This document shows, one piece after another, positions 14,717 through 24,869 of a stretch of DNA of 64,000 nt. Within the stretch, counting starts at the first letter, position 1; each line of letters starts with the position of its first letter. The DNA is from Flavobacteria bacterium BBFL7. GTDB taxonomy: Bacteria; Bacteroidota; Bacteroidia; Flavobacteriales; Flavobacteriaceae. The stretch spans positions 124,001 to 188,000 of the forward strand of contig CH672374.1 of the NCBI GenBank assembly GCA_000153385.1, given 5' to 3'. The notes under the pieces are model-generated. The model was not told where the DNA came from, made no database searches, and worked only from the letters and a program-made list of their open reading frames with translations. A program made the position numbers and the translations under genes.

Positions 14717-15670
14717 TTATTTTAATCGATACCTAGTTTTGTTTTTCTCTCCTGTTTTTTCAAAAAAACCTAGTTCAGCGCCTTTTTTTAAATCTCTACT
14801 TGCCGTCGCAGTAGAGATATCTTTAAAAACATTCATGTAATCTTTCCTTGTAAACTCATGGATTTTTAAGGAAACAAAATAAGATAATCGGTCTTTTTCA
14901 GTTAACGTTCGATTATTAAAATCTAATAATTCACTAAGCGAATTGTCAATTACCTCTAGCATGTATTCAATAAACTTAGTTGATTTCCCTGATTTATCAG
15001 ATTCTGCCAATGCTTGATAATACTTCTCTTGATCTCTACTTATTAATGTTTCAAAGGGTAAAAACTCAAAGATTGGATATTTTTCCATTAAAATTAAAGT
15101 TTGCCATAACCTTCCTATTCTGCCATTGCCATCCATAAATGGATGTATGAACTCCATTTCATAATGAAAAACACAACTTTTAATTAATTCAATTTCATCA
15201 GACTTTTTTAAATATTCAAAAAGGTCTTTCATTAAATAAGGCACATTTTTAAAAGGTGGAGCGAGATGCTCGACTTTTGAGTCTTTTACAATCCCGACAC
15301 TTTGAATTCTATATTTTCCAGAATTTTCAATTAATCCTTGCATTAAATGCTGGTGCGTTTTTAAAAAGGATTTTTCATCAGTCGGTTTGTATTCTTCTAT
15401 ATTCTCATAGATCTTAATGGCATTTAAAACTTCAAGAACATCTTTTTGAGGACCTATAACTCGCTTATTATCTACAAGCGCTGTTATCTGTTCTTCTGTA
15501 AGTGTATTACCTTCTATTTGTAACGAGGAATGAATAGTTTTGATTCTATTCTGCTTTCTTAATTGAGGTGAAGGTTTATTTAATAAATGAGCATTTACTT
15601 CTCCTATTTTTTCTGAAATCGAGGTAATTAACGTTAAAATAGAAGATGTTATTTCGTAAGGTGGTTTCAT
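14717..15670 (-). CDS. Fic-family protein (AMP-transferase type) with C-terminal winged helix
   Basis: The 317-residue protein has the Fic active-site motif HPFMDGNGRIGR (residues 176-187), in which His176 would be catalytic. An N-terminal inhibitory helix motif, SLQIEG (residues 49-54), fits the [S/T]xxxE[G/N] signature of self-inhibited class II Fic proteins. The C-terminal 60 residues form a winged helix as in Fic/DUF4172-type regulators. Fic enzymes attach AMP or related groups to target proteins. It stands next to the right end of the cassette array and has no antitoxin gene, which agrees with built-in inhibition. It was possibly gained with the array or served as its insertion neighbour. 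Confidence 0.9.
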   Translation of the reverse strand: MKPPYEITSSILTLITSISEKIGEVNAHLLNKPSPQLRKQNRIKTIHSSLQIEGNTLTEEQITALVDNKRVIGPQKDVLEVLNAIKIYENIEEYKPTDEKSFLKTHQHLMQGLIENSGKYRIQSVGIVKDSKVEHLAPPFKNVPYLMKDLFEYLKKSDEIELIKSCVFHYEMEFIHPFMDGNGRIGRLWQTLILMEKYPIFEFLPFETLISRDQEKYYQALAESDKSGKSTKFIEYMLEVIDNSLSELLDFNNRTLTEKDRLSYFVSLKIHEFTRKDYMNVFKDISTATASRDLKKGAELGFFEKTGEKNKTRYRLK

Positions 15671-15908
15671 TTATGATACTATCATTTGATATTATCAAAT
15701 ATACTATTGTTTATTTTAATGTATAGGTTCTAAATGCATTCACTCATCGTGCAATTTGGCATAAGGGTAGTGTGATGTTCTAGTCCTTATGCTTGGTTTC
15801 ATAGGCTGTTGATTTATAGAGATAAAGTGATTAGTTATGGATAAACGCACCATGTAAAACGTCTCATAACTCTTAGACTTTCTATATGTGTAGGGTTGGT
15901 CGTGTATT

Positions 15909-15924
15909 CGCTTTCGCGGAAGCG
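15909..15924. repeat. CGCTTTCGCGAAAGCG-type palindrome (one mismatch)
   Basis: The sequence is CGCTTTCGCGGAAGCG. It is the first copy, left to right, of a 16-bp palindrome that recurs about ten times in the backbone of this window and not in the cassette array. Confidence 0.7.
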
Positions 15925-15926
15925 TA

Positions 15927-15955
15927 TAAAAAAAGCCCTGATACATATCAAGGCT
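15927..15955 (-). terminator. intrinsic terminator of the head-GIN operon
   Basis: Read on the minus strand, AGCCTTGATA pairs with TATCAGGGCT (one bulge), followed by a run of T. It closes the four-gene sigma-factor operon. The rest of 15671-15980 holds no credible gene. Confidence 0.8.
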
Positions 15956-15980
15956 TGTTCTTATAGAATAGAGTAGGTGT

Positions 15981-16706
15981 TTACATTTTATCAATGTCGC
16001 CGCTACCAGTTACTTTTTTATCTACATTTCTAGTCGTTCCCTTATAACGTATGTCGCCGCTACCGGTTACACGTGCTTTAAGATCACCACCGTTAATATA
16101 AACGGCTAGATCGCCACTACCAGTTACTGACGCTTCTACATGATTAGCCTTTAATTTATAAGTATTTAAATCACCACTACCGGTAACGCTTACGTCTAGA
16201 TTTTCGGCACGACCAGCGATGTTCATATCGCCGCTACCAGTAACGGACGCTTTTAGATTTTCGGCCTCTATGGTTAAATTCATATCTCCAGATCCAGATA
16301 CTTTTAAACGCATGTTGCGTGCTTTAAGTGTCATGTCGCTTTTAATCTCACCACTACCAGACACACTAGCATAGTCTATGGACTTTACCGGTACAGTCAC
16401 GGTTATAGGTTTTCTAGGGTTGATGTTGGTATTATTTTTAGTACCTATGATTAGTTTGCCACCACTTACTTCAACCTTAAGATGTTCCATGATGTTAGAT
16501 TCTGCCTCTACTTTTATCTTACCTTCAGTTCCTGGGACTAATACCACATCCATAGAGCCTGCAACTGCAACACCATCATAGTCGCTGGTGTTAAAAGTCT
16601 TTGTAGTTAAATCACCGTTGCCTTTTACAGATTTATTGCCAAACCATTGAGCTGTGGCCATTTGTGTGCTGCATATCACAATGCATAATAGAAGTATCTT
16701 TTTCAT
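15981..16706 (-). CDS. secreted head-GIN domain protein (DUF2807)
   Basis: A 241-residue exported protein (signal peptide KILLLCIVICSTQMATAQ). It consists of repeated GSGD turns (for example KVSGSGDMNL, SVTGSGDLN) spaced about 20 residues apart, the pattern of the head-GIN/DUF2807 right-handed beta helix once annotated as an auto-transporter adhesin head. The role is unknown, probably at the cell envelope. It is the last gene of an operon with DUF4097, predicted anti-sigma and ECF sigma genes, so it is likely an output of that sigma factor. Confidence 0.88.
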   Translation of the reverse strand: MKKILLLCIVICSTQMATAQWFGNKSVKGNGDLTTKTFNTSDYDGVAVAGSMDVVLVPGTEGKIKVEAESNIMEHLKVEVSGGKLIIGTKNNTNINPRKPITVTVPVKSIDYASVSGSGEIKSDMTLKARNMRLKVSGSGDMNLTIEAENLKASVTGSGDMNIAGRAENLDVSVTGSGDLNTYKLKANHVEASVTGSGDLAVYINGGDLKARVTGSGDIRYKGTTRNVDKKVTGSGDIDKM

Positions 16707-16867
16707 AATTTTTGTTTTAGCTTGTTTCTTGATGGTTCAAATATGACCGATTATTGATTTTTATAAAATATGGTGTGACTGAGTTGTCGTTTTCTATGAT
16801 TCAGTTGTTTGTAATTAATACTGTTTTTAGCGTTTTAGATGACTACAACAATGATCTTGTTGATTGT

Positions 16868-17956
16868 TTAATCTATTGCTCTCAACTTTACACCACCATA
16901 AGAGGTGCGTATGTTGATGGTATTACCACTGTTTTCTGTACCGTTATATCCAGACTTTAATTTATCAGTATAATCACTGTCTGATCTGGTTATAGTTGCC
17001 GCATCACTTATAGAAATACCTGCAAACTCTGTATCTATGGTAAAGTCAAAACGGGCACTAGCATCATACTTAAGGTTTACTCCTGTAAAATCACTACGTA
17101 TCGTGACTTCTTTAAATCCTGCCTGCAGACGTGCGACACTTATAGATCCATAATCCGTGTTTAAATCTAGCATATGGGTAATGGTACCTATTTTAAAGCT
17201 TACATAATCACCACGACCTACAAAGTCTGCCGCTTCACCTATGGTAATGCTACCATAATCTGTATTGATATTAAGATCTGTAACTTTCTTAAACTCGCTG
17301 TGTGTATAGTCTGCTTTTAACTCAATCTTTTCAGATTCGCCCAGTGTAAAGCTGCTGTAATCTGCATTGATACTGGCAGATTTTACATAGTCTATGGTAG
17401 ACTTATTAGTATAATCCATTTTAATATAGTTATCTGCATGCCATAACTCACCGATATCCATTCTACCATAATCGCAATTCAATCGTGCATGACCTAGTAA
17501 TTTATCTAGGGATAGTGTACCATAATCATTACGAGCATCGAGGTCGTTAGTCACGGGCATTTTAACCACATAGTTAATTTCTACACTCACGTTATTACTA
17601 GAGCCAAACCAGCTGCTCCAGCTCCAGTTCTTGCGTCTAGCATCTACCATCGTTTTTGCACTCACACGACTAGCGCTAGATTCAAAGTTGACATCGATCT
17701 CACGCAGTTTTTCTTCTACATCTTCTTGATCATCACCAGTAACCTCTACATAAACCTCAATGGATACCGTAGGTTGATCCCAGGTGGTAATGGTCATGCT
17801 ACCATATTTATTATCTAGTAAAAGCATGGCGTCTTTATTGACCGTGTAGGACTTTTTGAGACTTTTCTTTTTAGTGTATTTACCTTTTACAGGACCAGCG
17901 ACTACTGCCAGTGGCAATAAAAAAGCTAGTAATAGTATTTTATAATATGGTTGCAT
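16868..17956 (-). CDS. secreted DUF4097-like beta-helix protein
   Basis: This 362-residue protein has a signal peptide (ILLLAFLLPLAVVAGP). It then shows repeated YGS/YGT/YSS turns (NKYGSMTI, NDYGTLSL, TDYGSITI, TDYGSISV) typical of DUF4097, a beta-helical envelope family often linked to sigma/anti-sigma pairs. Its start overlaps the stop of the upstream anti-sigma-like gene by 17 bases, so it is translationally coupled. Its exact role is not known. Confidence 0.85.
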   Translation of the reverse strand: MQPYYKILLLAFLLPLAVVAGPVKGKYTKKKSLKKSYTVNKDAMLLLDNKYGSMTITTWDQPTVSIEVYVEVTGDDQEDVEEKLREIDVNFESSASRVSAKTMVDARRKNWSWSSWFGSSNNVSVEINYVVKMPVTNDLDARNDYGTLSLDKLLGHARLNCDYGRMDIGELWHADNYIKMDYTNKSTIDYVKSASINADYSSFTLGESEKIELKADYTHSEFKKVTDLNINTDYGSITIGEAADFVGRGDYVSFKIGTITHMLDLNTDYGSISVARLQAGFKEVTIRSDFTGVNLKYDASARFDFTIDTEFAGISISDAATITRSDSDYTDKLKSGYNGTENSGNTINIRTSYGGVKLRAID

Positions 17957-18518
17957 CTGTATTCAGTTTAAGTTGTTTAAGAGATTCTATATGTTCTAGT
18001 GCTGCTTCCAGCAATGCTATTCTGTTTTGAAAATTCTGTATCATCGCTGCAATTACCTTGCGACTGTTACCACTATTATCTAGGTCTAGTTTTAATTGTT
18101 GGTAATCATTTTCTAGTTCTAGTAACTGTACTTTAGTGTCAGCAATTAATCGTTCCGTCTCTGGACTGCTTTCAGACTCTAGTTGCTTTAACTCTTCGGC
18201 GATGGTGCTCGAGAAAAAGTCTTGAGCATTGGCCATTTCTGGTGACACACTAGCCAGGTCTGTATCACTACTAGATCCTAGATTAAAACCAGCCAGTCCC
18301 ATTAATAGCGCTAGTCCTGCGACCAGTGACCATTTAAACCATGGGTTTTTCCTTGCATCTGCATGACCTTCGGCCTTACCATCTCGATCTATAGAGACGA
18401 CTTTTTCATCTTCTTGAGCCGCTTGTAAACGTTCTAGAAATCTATTGCGGTGACCGCTAGGTAACTCTGTGGTATTAAAGTCTTGCTCTTTAAACCAGTC
18501 TTCCATTGATTTACTCAT
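17940..18518 (-). CDS. predicted anti-sigma factor with one membrane segment
   Basis: The 192-residue product has a cytoplasmic N-terminus (MEDWFKEQDFNTTELPSGHRNRFLERL), a single membrane helix near residues 62-80 (WSLVAGLALLMGLAGF) and an outer coiled-coil part rich in Glu, Leu and Gln. The topology and the 8-base overlap with the ECF sigma gene suggest an anti-sigma factor that holds the sigma factor at the membrane. No classical ZAS (HxxxCxxC) motif is visible, so the assignment rests on context. Confidence 0.65.
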   Translation of the reverse strand: MSKSMEDWFKEQDFNTTELPSGHRNRFLERLQAAQEDEKVVSIDRDGKAEGHADARKNPWFKWSLVAGLALLMGLAGFNLGSSSDTDLASVSPEMANAQDFFSSTIAEELKQLESESSPETERLIADTKVQLLELENDYQQLKLDLDNSGNSRKVIAAMIQNFQNRIALLEAALEHIESLKQLKLNTDATIL

Positions 18519-19125
18519 GAGCTTTAATTTTAGTTCTTAAACTTTCCTTGGCACGTGAGATTGTCGTGCGACACATCGCATTTGATATCTTCATGATCTC
18601 ACATATTTCTTCATTATCCATACCTTCTATAAGATGCAGCGTTAAAATCTGCTTGTAATTATCTTTTAATTCGTTCATGACCAGCAGTACTTTTTTTGCT
18701 GTCATTCCAGCATTTTCCATATCGATTTGTTGGTCATCTGCTTGCGATTCTAGATGATAGGCTACATCATCATAGGATACGGTTTCCATTTTTTTAGTCT
18801 TGCGCAATCGCGATAGACTGTTATTAATCACAATGCGTTTTAACCAGCTGCCAAAGGTTGCCTCTCTATTCCACTGGCTCATTTTATGAAAAGCCGCAAT
18901 CATGCTTTCTTGCATGACGTCTTCTGCCTCGCCACTGTCTTTAAGGATGCGCAATGCCACGTGATACATGCCACGTGAGTAGCTGTCATACACTTTCATT
19001 TGTGCCCTTTGATCGCCTTGCTCGCACAAGTCGTATACGGATATTTCAGTTTCTGTTAATGTCACTTGGTTAGTGTTACGTCTTAAAGATGCGGCTTTTT
19101 TCAACTTGTTACAGTGGACTGGCAC
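18511..19125 (-). CDS. ECF-type RNA polymerase sigma factor
   Basis: Up to 204 residues, with sigma region 2 (DSGEAEDVMQESMIAAFHKM, FGSWLKRIVINNSLSRLRK) and region 4 (LHLIEGMDNEEICEIMKISN, CRTTISRAKESLRTKIK). The true start may be the GTG at 19065 (VTLTETEIS), since the first 20 residues are not typical. It directs RNA polymerase to its own promoters, probably including this operon (anti-sigma, DUF4097, head-GIN), which would be an envelope-stress circuit. The trigger is unknown. Confidence 0.9.
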   Translation of the reverse strand: MPVHCNKLKKAASLRRNTNQVTLTETEISVYDLCEQGDQRAQMKVYDSYSRGMYHVALRILKDSGEAEDVMQESMIAAFHKMSQWNREATFGSWLKRIVINNSLSRLRKTKKMETVSYDDVAYHLESQADDQQIDMENAGMTAKKVLLVMNELKDNYKQILTLHLIEGMDNEEICEIMKISNAMCRTTISRAKESLRTKIKAHE

Positions 19126-19240
19126 TGAATTTGAAAAACTAATGATAGCAATATACTTTGTTTAAAGTACACCAGTACCATAGCCTTGTGTTGTAAGGCG
19201 TTTAAAATATTGATTTAAAGTGTTTTAATGCTGGTTATTC

Positions 19241-19256
19241 CGCTTTCGCGAAAGCG
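19241..19256. repeat. CGCTTTCGCGAAAGCG palindrome
   Basis: A perfect 16-bp palindrome in the gap between the divergent sigma operon and lon. The rest of that gap shows no further clear signal. Confidence 0.8.
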
Positions 19257-19343
19257 TATCCACAACAATCAATTGCTATTAAATAAAAATAAAATAATTG
19301 AAAAGCTGCTGTGTTTTGTGACATAGTGGCGAGAAGAAAGCAT

Positions 19344-21800
19344 ATGTTCAATCCAAAGAAGATTAAAATAGACAACTTGTCACTAGGTGATCTTGATCAC
19401 GAGGCAGAGTTGATTCCATTATTAAGTACCGAAGATGAGGAAGAGATGAATAATGAGTCTGTTCCTGAAGAGTTGCCCATACTACCATTGCGCAACATGG
19501 TACTTTTCCCAGGTGTGGTTATTCCTATCACTGCTGGTAGAGATCGCTCTATTAAATTATTACAAGAGGCAAATGCAGCCAATAAAGTCATAGGTGTCGT
19601 CGCTCAAAAAGATGAATCTATTGAAGAGCCTGGTGCAAATGACCTGCATAAAACTGGTGTGGTTGCACGCATCTTGCGCATTTTAAAAATGCCTGATGGA
19701 AATACGACAGTGATTATACAAGGTAAGAAGCGTTTCCAGATGGGCGAAATTCTGACCGAACAGCCTTATATTACCGCTAAAACCACAGACATACCAGAGG
19801 CAAGACCACTGCCAGATAATACAGAGTTTAATGCCATCATTGATAGTATTAAAGAACTGTCTCTAGAGATTATTAAGCAAAGCCCTAATATTCCGAGTGA
19901 GGCGAGTTTTGCGATTAAAAATATAGAGTCCAACTCTTTCCTAGTAAATTTTGTGTCGTCTAACATGAATCTTAAGGTGTCAGAAAAGCAACAGTTGCTA
20001 GAAATGAATGACCTTAAAGATCGTGCATTAGAGACCTTGCGTTATATGAATATCGAGCAACAAAAACTGGAGCTTAAAAATGATATTCAGTCTAAGGTAC
20101 ACTCAGACATTAATAAGCAGCAGCGTGAGTATTTCTTACACCAGCAAATGAAAACCATACAAGATGAATTAGGTGGTGGCGTGTCTTCTCATCAAGAGCT
20201 GGATGAAATGCGCAAACGTGCCAAGTCTAAGAAATGGGACGATAAGGTAAAAGAACACTTTGAGAAAGAGCTTGCAAAAATGCAACGCATGAATCCGCAA
20301 GTGGCAGAGTATTCTATACAACGCAACTACCTAGATTTATTTCTAGATCTACCATGGAACGTGTTTTCAAAAGATAATTTTGACCTGAAACGTGCTAAGA
20401 AAATCTTGGATCGTGATCACTACGGACTAGATGAAGTAAAGAAACGTATTATTGAATATCTAGCGGTTTTAAAACTGCGTAATGATATGAAATCACCTAT
20501 TCTATGTCTTTATGGGCCACCAGGAGTAGGGAAGACCTCTCTAGGAAAATCTATGGCCGAGGCACTAGGACGTGAATATGTACGTATCTCGCTAGGTGGA
20601 TTGCGTGATGAGGCCGAAATCCGTGGACATCGTAAAACCTATATAGGTGCGATGCCAGGTCGTATTATACAAAGTATTAAAAAGGCAAAAACGTCTAATC
20701 CGGTTTTTGTACTGGATGAGATTGATAAGCTTAGTTCTTCACATAACGGTGATCCATCCAGTGCGATGCTAGAAGTTCTAGATCCAGAGCAGAATAATGC
20801 GTTCTATGATAACTTCCTAGAAATGGGCTTTGACTTAAGTAAAGTCATGTTTGTCGCTACGTGTAACTCTTTAAATACAATTCAGCCAGCATTGCGTGAT
20901 CGTATGGAGATTATTAATGTGACTGGTTATACCATAGAAGAAAAAGTAGAGATAGGGAAACAACATTTGTTGCCTAAGCAGTTGAAAGAACATGGTCTTA
21001 CTAAAGAGCATTTAAAAATAGCTAAGCCACAGATAGAAAAAATAGTAGAAGGTTATACTCGCGAGAGTGGTGTGCGTTCGCTAGATAAGCAAATGGCAAA
21101 AATGGTGCGTTATGCAGCAAAAAGTATTGCCATGGAAGAGCCTTATGATCTTAAGGTGACTAATGAAACGGTTGTAGAAGTGTTAGGCGCACCACGTATG
21201 GAACGTGATAAGTATGAGAATAATGATGTGGCTGGTGTGGTAACCGGACTAGCATGGACTCGTGTAGGTGGTGATATTCTTTTTATTGAATCTATTCTTT
21301 CTAAAGGAAAAGGTAGTCTTACCATCACAGGTAACTTAGGTAAAGTGATGAAAGAAAGTGCTACCATTGCGATGGAGTACATTAAAGCAAATGCAGAAGA
21401 ATTAGGAATACCTACAGAGGTATTTAGTAAATACAATGTTCACATTCACGTACCAGAAGGAGCAACACCTAAAGATGGTCCTAGTGCTGGTATCACCATG
21501 TTAACATCGTTAGTTTCTTTATTTACACAACGCAAAGTGAAGAAAAGCATCGCTATGACTGGAGAAATTACCCTGCGTGGTAAAGTACTACCTGTAGGCG
21601 GAATCAAAGAAAAGATTCTTGCGGCTAAGCGTGCACGTATTAAAGAAATTTTACTTTGTGAACAAAACAGACGAGATATAGAAGAGATCAAACCAGAATA
21701 CTTAAAAGGTCTGACTTTCCATTATGTGAGCGATATGAGCGATGTGCTAGAACTAGCGCTTACTAAGCAAAAGGTTAAAAATGCTAAGAAGTTGAGTTAA
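19344..21800 (+). CDS. lon: ATP-dependent protease Lon
   Basis: An 818-residue protein from ATG 19344, which follows a GAGAAGAAAG stretch; the frame is open farther upstream but without a better start. It has an N-terminal LON substrate-binding domain ([14 protein letters not shown]), the AAA+ module with Walker A GPPGVGKT (about residue 391) and Walker B FVLDEIDK, and the C-terminal peptidase with the catalytic Ser near 714 (KDGPSAG) and Lys near 755 (GGIKEK). It degrades misfolded and regulatory proteins in the cytoplasm. It is monocistronic, with a terminator directly after it. Confidence 0.97.
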   Translation: MFNPKKIKIDNLSLGDLDHEAELIPLLSTEDEEEMNNESVPEELPILPLRNMVLFPGVVIPITAGRDRSIKLLQEANAANKVIGVVAQKDESIEEPGANDLHKTGVVARILRILKMPDGNTTVIIQGKKRFQMGEILTEQPYITAKTTDIPEARPLPDNTEFNAIIDSIKELSLEIIKQSPNIPSEASFAIKNIESNSFLVNFVSSNMNLKVSEKQQLLEMNDLKDRALETLRYMNIEQQKLELKNDIQSKVHSDINKQQREYFLHQQMKTIQDELGGGVSSHQELDEMRKRAKSKKWDDKVKEHFEKELAKMQRMNPQVAEYSIQRNYLDLFLDLPWNVFSKDNFDLKRAKKILDRDHYGLDEVKKRIIEYLAVLKLRNDMKSPILCLYGPPGVGKTSLGKSMAEALGREYVRISLGGLRDEAEIRGHRKTYIGAMPGRIIQSIKKAKTSNPVFVLDEIDKLSSSHNGDPSSAMLEVLDPEQNNAFYDNFLEMGFDLSKVMFVATCNSLNTIQPALRDRMEIINVTGYTIEEKVEIGKQHLLPKQLKEHGLTKEHLKIAKPQIEKIVEGYTRESGVRSLDKQMAKMVRYAAKSIAMEEPYDLKVTNETVVEVLGAPRMERDKYENNDVAGVVTGLAWTRVGGDILFIESILSKGKGSLTITGNLGKVMKESATIAMEYIKANAEELGIPTEVFSKYNVHIHVPEGATPKDGPSAGITMLTSLVSLFTQRKVKKSIAMTGEITLRGKVLPVGGIKEKILAAKRARIKEILLCEQNRRDIEEIKPEYLKGLTFHYVSDMSDVLELALTKQKVKNAKKLS

Positions 21801-21822
21801 TCTCTATTGCATTTAAAATTTG

Positions 21823-21852
21823 AAAATCCTCGGTTTGCGCTGAGGATTTTTT
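21823..21852 (+). terminator. intrinsic terminator of lon
   Basis: AAAATCCTC and GAGGATTTT form the stem, followed by T residues. The next 190 bp to 22047 contain no gene. Confidence 0.85.
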
Positions 21853-22047
21853 GTTTTGAAATGTCAATTAGATTTTGTCGTAATTGGCTTTACTCTATGG
21901 AAAACGACTTCGACAAGCTCAGTCTGACATTCGAGCTTTGATAAAAAATAAGACAAGCACTTTTCCTAGGGATAGGAAAGGTGTGCAAAGCGAGTGATAG
22001 CGATCAATGGTCGGATGGGTTGAAAACACTAACTCATTTAAAAGACC

Positions 22048-22890
22048 TTATCTAATAAACAACAATAGATTTTGAGAATGAGCAAGAATATTGGGATCAA
22101 TTATTGCACTTAGGATTTTTTTATCCTTATCATAAATAAGGACGTCAGGTATCTGAGATTTGATTTTGCGCGTCGGTAGCTTGTTAAGCTTTATATCCAC
22201 ATGAATAGGAGTTTTTAGTTCTTTTTCAGGTTCATTGAATTTAAAATGAAAGTAGTTTTCTCTCTTATTTTGTACAGATGGACCTAATTCTAGTTCATAA
22301 GTAAGTTCAAAAGTTGAGGTTGCAGTATTAGTATTACTAAATTCATTTTTGATTTTTAAAATGTACCATGGGTAAAGACCACTTAGGACTTTATTATCAA
22401 ACTCCTCGGATAATTCAAATTGATTGAATTCTTCTAATTGCTTTCTGTCTGCACTCGAACTACTATTTAGATTTTGTAAAGAATCAATCTTTAAATATTT
22501 GTTTCTAAGATTTACAAGACTATCGTGAACGGTAAATTCATATTGAGAAGTTAACTCACGACCATTAATCTTCCAACTAAATTGCTCAAAATCATTGCTG
22601 TGGTAACGAGTCCATCCATCATTACGATATGCACTTTTTATCATGCCATTGTTAAAAGCGATATGTGGAATGTGTATTTCAATATATTCTTGACCTTCAA
22701 TTAGTTTAATCTCTAATGTATTATGAACAACAGCAGTTGATTTACTGAGATCAATTTCTAGATGATATTGTTCTAGACAATTTTCTGCGTTAGGAACAGA
22801 TAGTAAGCTTCCATAAACTTCTTGTTCTAGAATTATGCCTTGAAGCATTATCAAAGGCATAAATACGGTAAAGAGAAAATTTAAGTTCAT
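22048..22890 (-). CDS. hypothetical protein with N-terminal signal/anchor
   Basis: The 280-residue product begins with a hydrophobic segment (FLFTVFMPLIMLQGIILEQ), so it is exported or anchored. The rest looks like an extracellular all-beta protein: LEIDLSKSTAVVHNTLEIKLIEGQEYIEIHIP resembles the N-terminal beta domain of M1-type peptidases, but no zinc motif (HExxH) is present. It is transcribed alone, divergently from porQ. The function is not assigned. Confidence 0.65.
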   Translation of the reverse strand: MNLNFLFTVFMPLIMLQGIILEQEVYGSLLSVPNAENCLEQYHLEIDLSKSTAVVHNTLEIKLIEGQEYIEIHIPHIAFNNGMIKSAYRNDGWTRYHSNDFEQFSWKINGRELTSQYEFTVHDSLVNLRNKYLKIDSLQNLNSSSSADRKQLEEFNQFELSEEFDNKVLSGLYPWYILKIKNEFSNTNTATSTFELTYELELGPSVQNKRENYFHFKFNEPEKELKTPIHVDIKLNKLPTRKIKSQIPDVLIYDKDKKILSAIIDPNILAHSQNLLLFIR

Positions 22891-22989
22891 AATTTAAAGT
22901 TAGCCATCTTACTAAATGTACCAAATTCCTTATTCAATAACTAGCAACACGCTTAAAAATAAATTAAACTTGCAGTCGTTAGATTAGAA

Positions 22990-24021
22990 GTGAAAAAATC
23001 TCAATCCCATATATCGTTGTTATTGGTGCTGATTTTATCTGCTGCTTTCGCGCAAGCGCAAATAGGAGGAAGAACGACATACCAATTTCTCAACCTGCCT
23101 GCTGGTACAAAACAAGCGGCGCTAGGTGGACGAGTACTTACCGGTGTGGATTATGATCCTACCTCTGGGATATTTAATCCAGCGACGATTAATCCTAAAA
23201 TGGATAATCAGTTACAAGTGAATTATGCTAACTATCTAGGTGATGTTAATTATGGTACTGCGGCATATGCTTACACATGGGATCGACATGTGCAGACTTT
23301 TCATGTTGGAGTTACCTATTTAGATTACGGAACCTTTGATGGCTATAACGAGCAAGGCGTTGCTACAGGAGAATTTGGTGGTAACGAAGTAGCGATATCT
23401 GCTGGATATGCTTATAACATTCCGTTTTCAGATATTTATCTAGGTGCAAATGTAAAAGTCATCTCTTCAAAGCTAGAGCGATATACCTCATTAGGTGGCG
23501 CGATAGACTTTGGTGCTTTATACTACAATGAAGATAAAGATATCAGAGTAGCTTTAGTCGTGCGCAACATCGGTACGCAGTTTACACCTTATAATGAGGT
23601 TTATGAAAAGCTACCGCTAGAGGTTGCCTTAGGTTTTTCAAATAACATGAGAAATCTGCCTTTACGTCTTCACGTGACTTTAGAAAATTTACAGCAATGG
23701 AATATTGCGTTCTCCAATGACGCCAATGCTCAAACAGACCTAGATGGTAATGTCATTGAAGATAAACCTGGATTTTTCAATAATGCACTGCGTCATACCG
23801 TATTTGGAGTAGAAATTTTTCCAGAACAAGCCTTTCAGGTGCGACTTGGGTATAATTTTCGCAGGGCACAAGAGTTGAGTATTCAAGACACCAGAGCATT
23901 TTCTGGTGTAAGTGCAGGATTCTCTTTGAAAATTAATAAAATGCGATTCAGTTATACACATGCACGATATACACTGGCGTCACATACCAGCCTTTTTGGG
24001 GTTAATATAAATTTACAATAA
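22990..24021 (+). CDS. porQ: type IX secretion system protein PorQ
   Basis: A 343-residue outer-membrane beta-barrel protein starting at GTG 22990, with signal peptide (LLLVLILSAAFAQAQ). The mature start GGRTTYQFLNLPAGTKQAALGG and the SGIFNPATINP motif are characteristic of PorQ, a component of the type IX system needed for export and attachment of CTD proteins in Bacteroidota. It is coupled by an ATG/TAA overlap to cmk, a gene order common in Flavobacteriia. A degenerate copy of the 16-bp palindrome sits within the signal-peptide codons (about 23043). Confidence 0.9.
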   Translation: MKKSQSHISLLLVLILSAAFAQAQIGGRTTYQFLNLPAGTKQAALGGRVLTGVDYDPTSGIFNPATINPKMDNQLQVNYANYLGDVNYGTAAYAYTWDRHVQTFHVGVTYLDYGTFDGYNEQGVATGEFGGNEVAISAGYAYNIPFSDIYLGANVKVISSKLERYTSLGGAIDFGALYYNEDKDIRVALVVRNIGTQFTPYNEVYEKLPLEVALGFSNNMRNLPLRLHVTLENLQQWNIAFSNDANAQTDLDGNVIEDKPGFFNNALRHTVFGVEIFPEQAFQVRLGYNFRRAQELSIQDTRAFSGVSAGFSLKINKMRFSYTHARYTLASHTSLFGVNINLQ

Positions 24022-24710
24022 TGAGTGATAAGATTACGATAGCGATAGATGGACATTCCAGTACCGGTAAGAGTACTGCTGCAAAACAACTTGCGCAGCG
24101 ATTAAAGTACATTTATGTAGATACAGGTGCCATGTATAGAGCTATTTCTTATTACGCTTTAAGCGAAAACATCTACCGAGATAATCAACTGCATGCACAA
24201 GAACTTATCGATTCCTTAGATAAAATTAAGGTATCATTCCAACGCAATGAAGAAACAGATCGCGCAGATGTTTATTTAAATGGTAAAAACATTGAAAAGC
24301 AAATACGCACACTCGAGGTAAGCTCTATAGTAAGTTTAGTAGCATCGGTATCTGAAGTTCGTGCTAAACTGGTTGCACAACAACAAGAAATGGGAAAAGA
24401 AAAAGGTGTGGTTATGGATGGTCGTGATATAGGAACCGTTGTTTTCCCAGATGCAGAACTTAAAGTATTTATGACCGCAGCACCAGAAGTGCGTGCGCAG
24501 CGACGTTATGAGGAACTTATAGGTCGTGGTGATGAGGTTGTTTATGAAGAAGTTCTTAAGAATGTCATAGAACGTGATCATATCGATTCTACAAGAGAAG
24601 ATAGTCCGCTAACACAAACAGCAGACGCAAAATTACTGGACACTAGCGAGATGACCAGAGAACAGCAGTTTGAACAACTGGTTCAATGGGCTGAAGAGGC
24701 GATGAGGTAG
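24021..24710 (+). CDS. cmk: cytidylate kinase
   Basis: The 229-residue enzyme has the P-loop GHSSTGKS (residues 10-17), the VDTGAMYRA segment and VMDGRDIGTVVFPDAELK, all diagnostic of bacterial CMP kinase. It phosphorylates CMP and dCMP with ATP. Its ATG overlaps the stop of porQ, so both are made from one transcript. Confidence 0.96.
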   Translation: MSDKITIAIDGHSSTGKSTAAKQLAQRLKYIYVDTGAMYRAISYYALSENIYRDNQLHAQELIDSLDKIKVSFQRNEETDRADVYLNGKNIEKQIRTLEVSSIVSLVASVSEVRAKLVAQQQEMGKEKGVVMDGRDIGTVVFPDAELKVFMTAAPEVRAQRRYEELIGRGDEVVYEEVLKNVIERDHIDSTREDSPLTQTADAKLLDTSEMTREQQFEQLVQWAEEAMR

Positions 24711-24869
24711 TTTAAAATTTGTCAACTCTTTTCTTAACGTCATTCCGAGAGCAACGAAGGAATCTGTTCGTGTAACCTATTCGATTATTAAAATCTGGTC
24801 ATTCCGCACTTGCTTGCGCTGAGCTGGTTGAAGTGATGCGGAATCTGCCAGTTCTATAAAAAAGGTCAT

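Noticed and set aside
15740-15994. 84-codon minus-strand ORF between fic and the head-GIN gene
   Set aside because: It runs across the terminator and the 16-bp palindrome and overlaps the end of the head-GIN gene; its composition is not protein-like.
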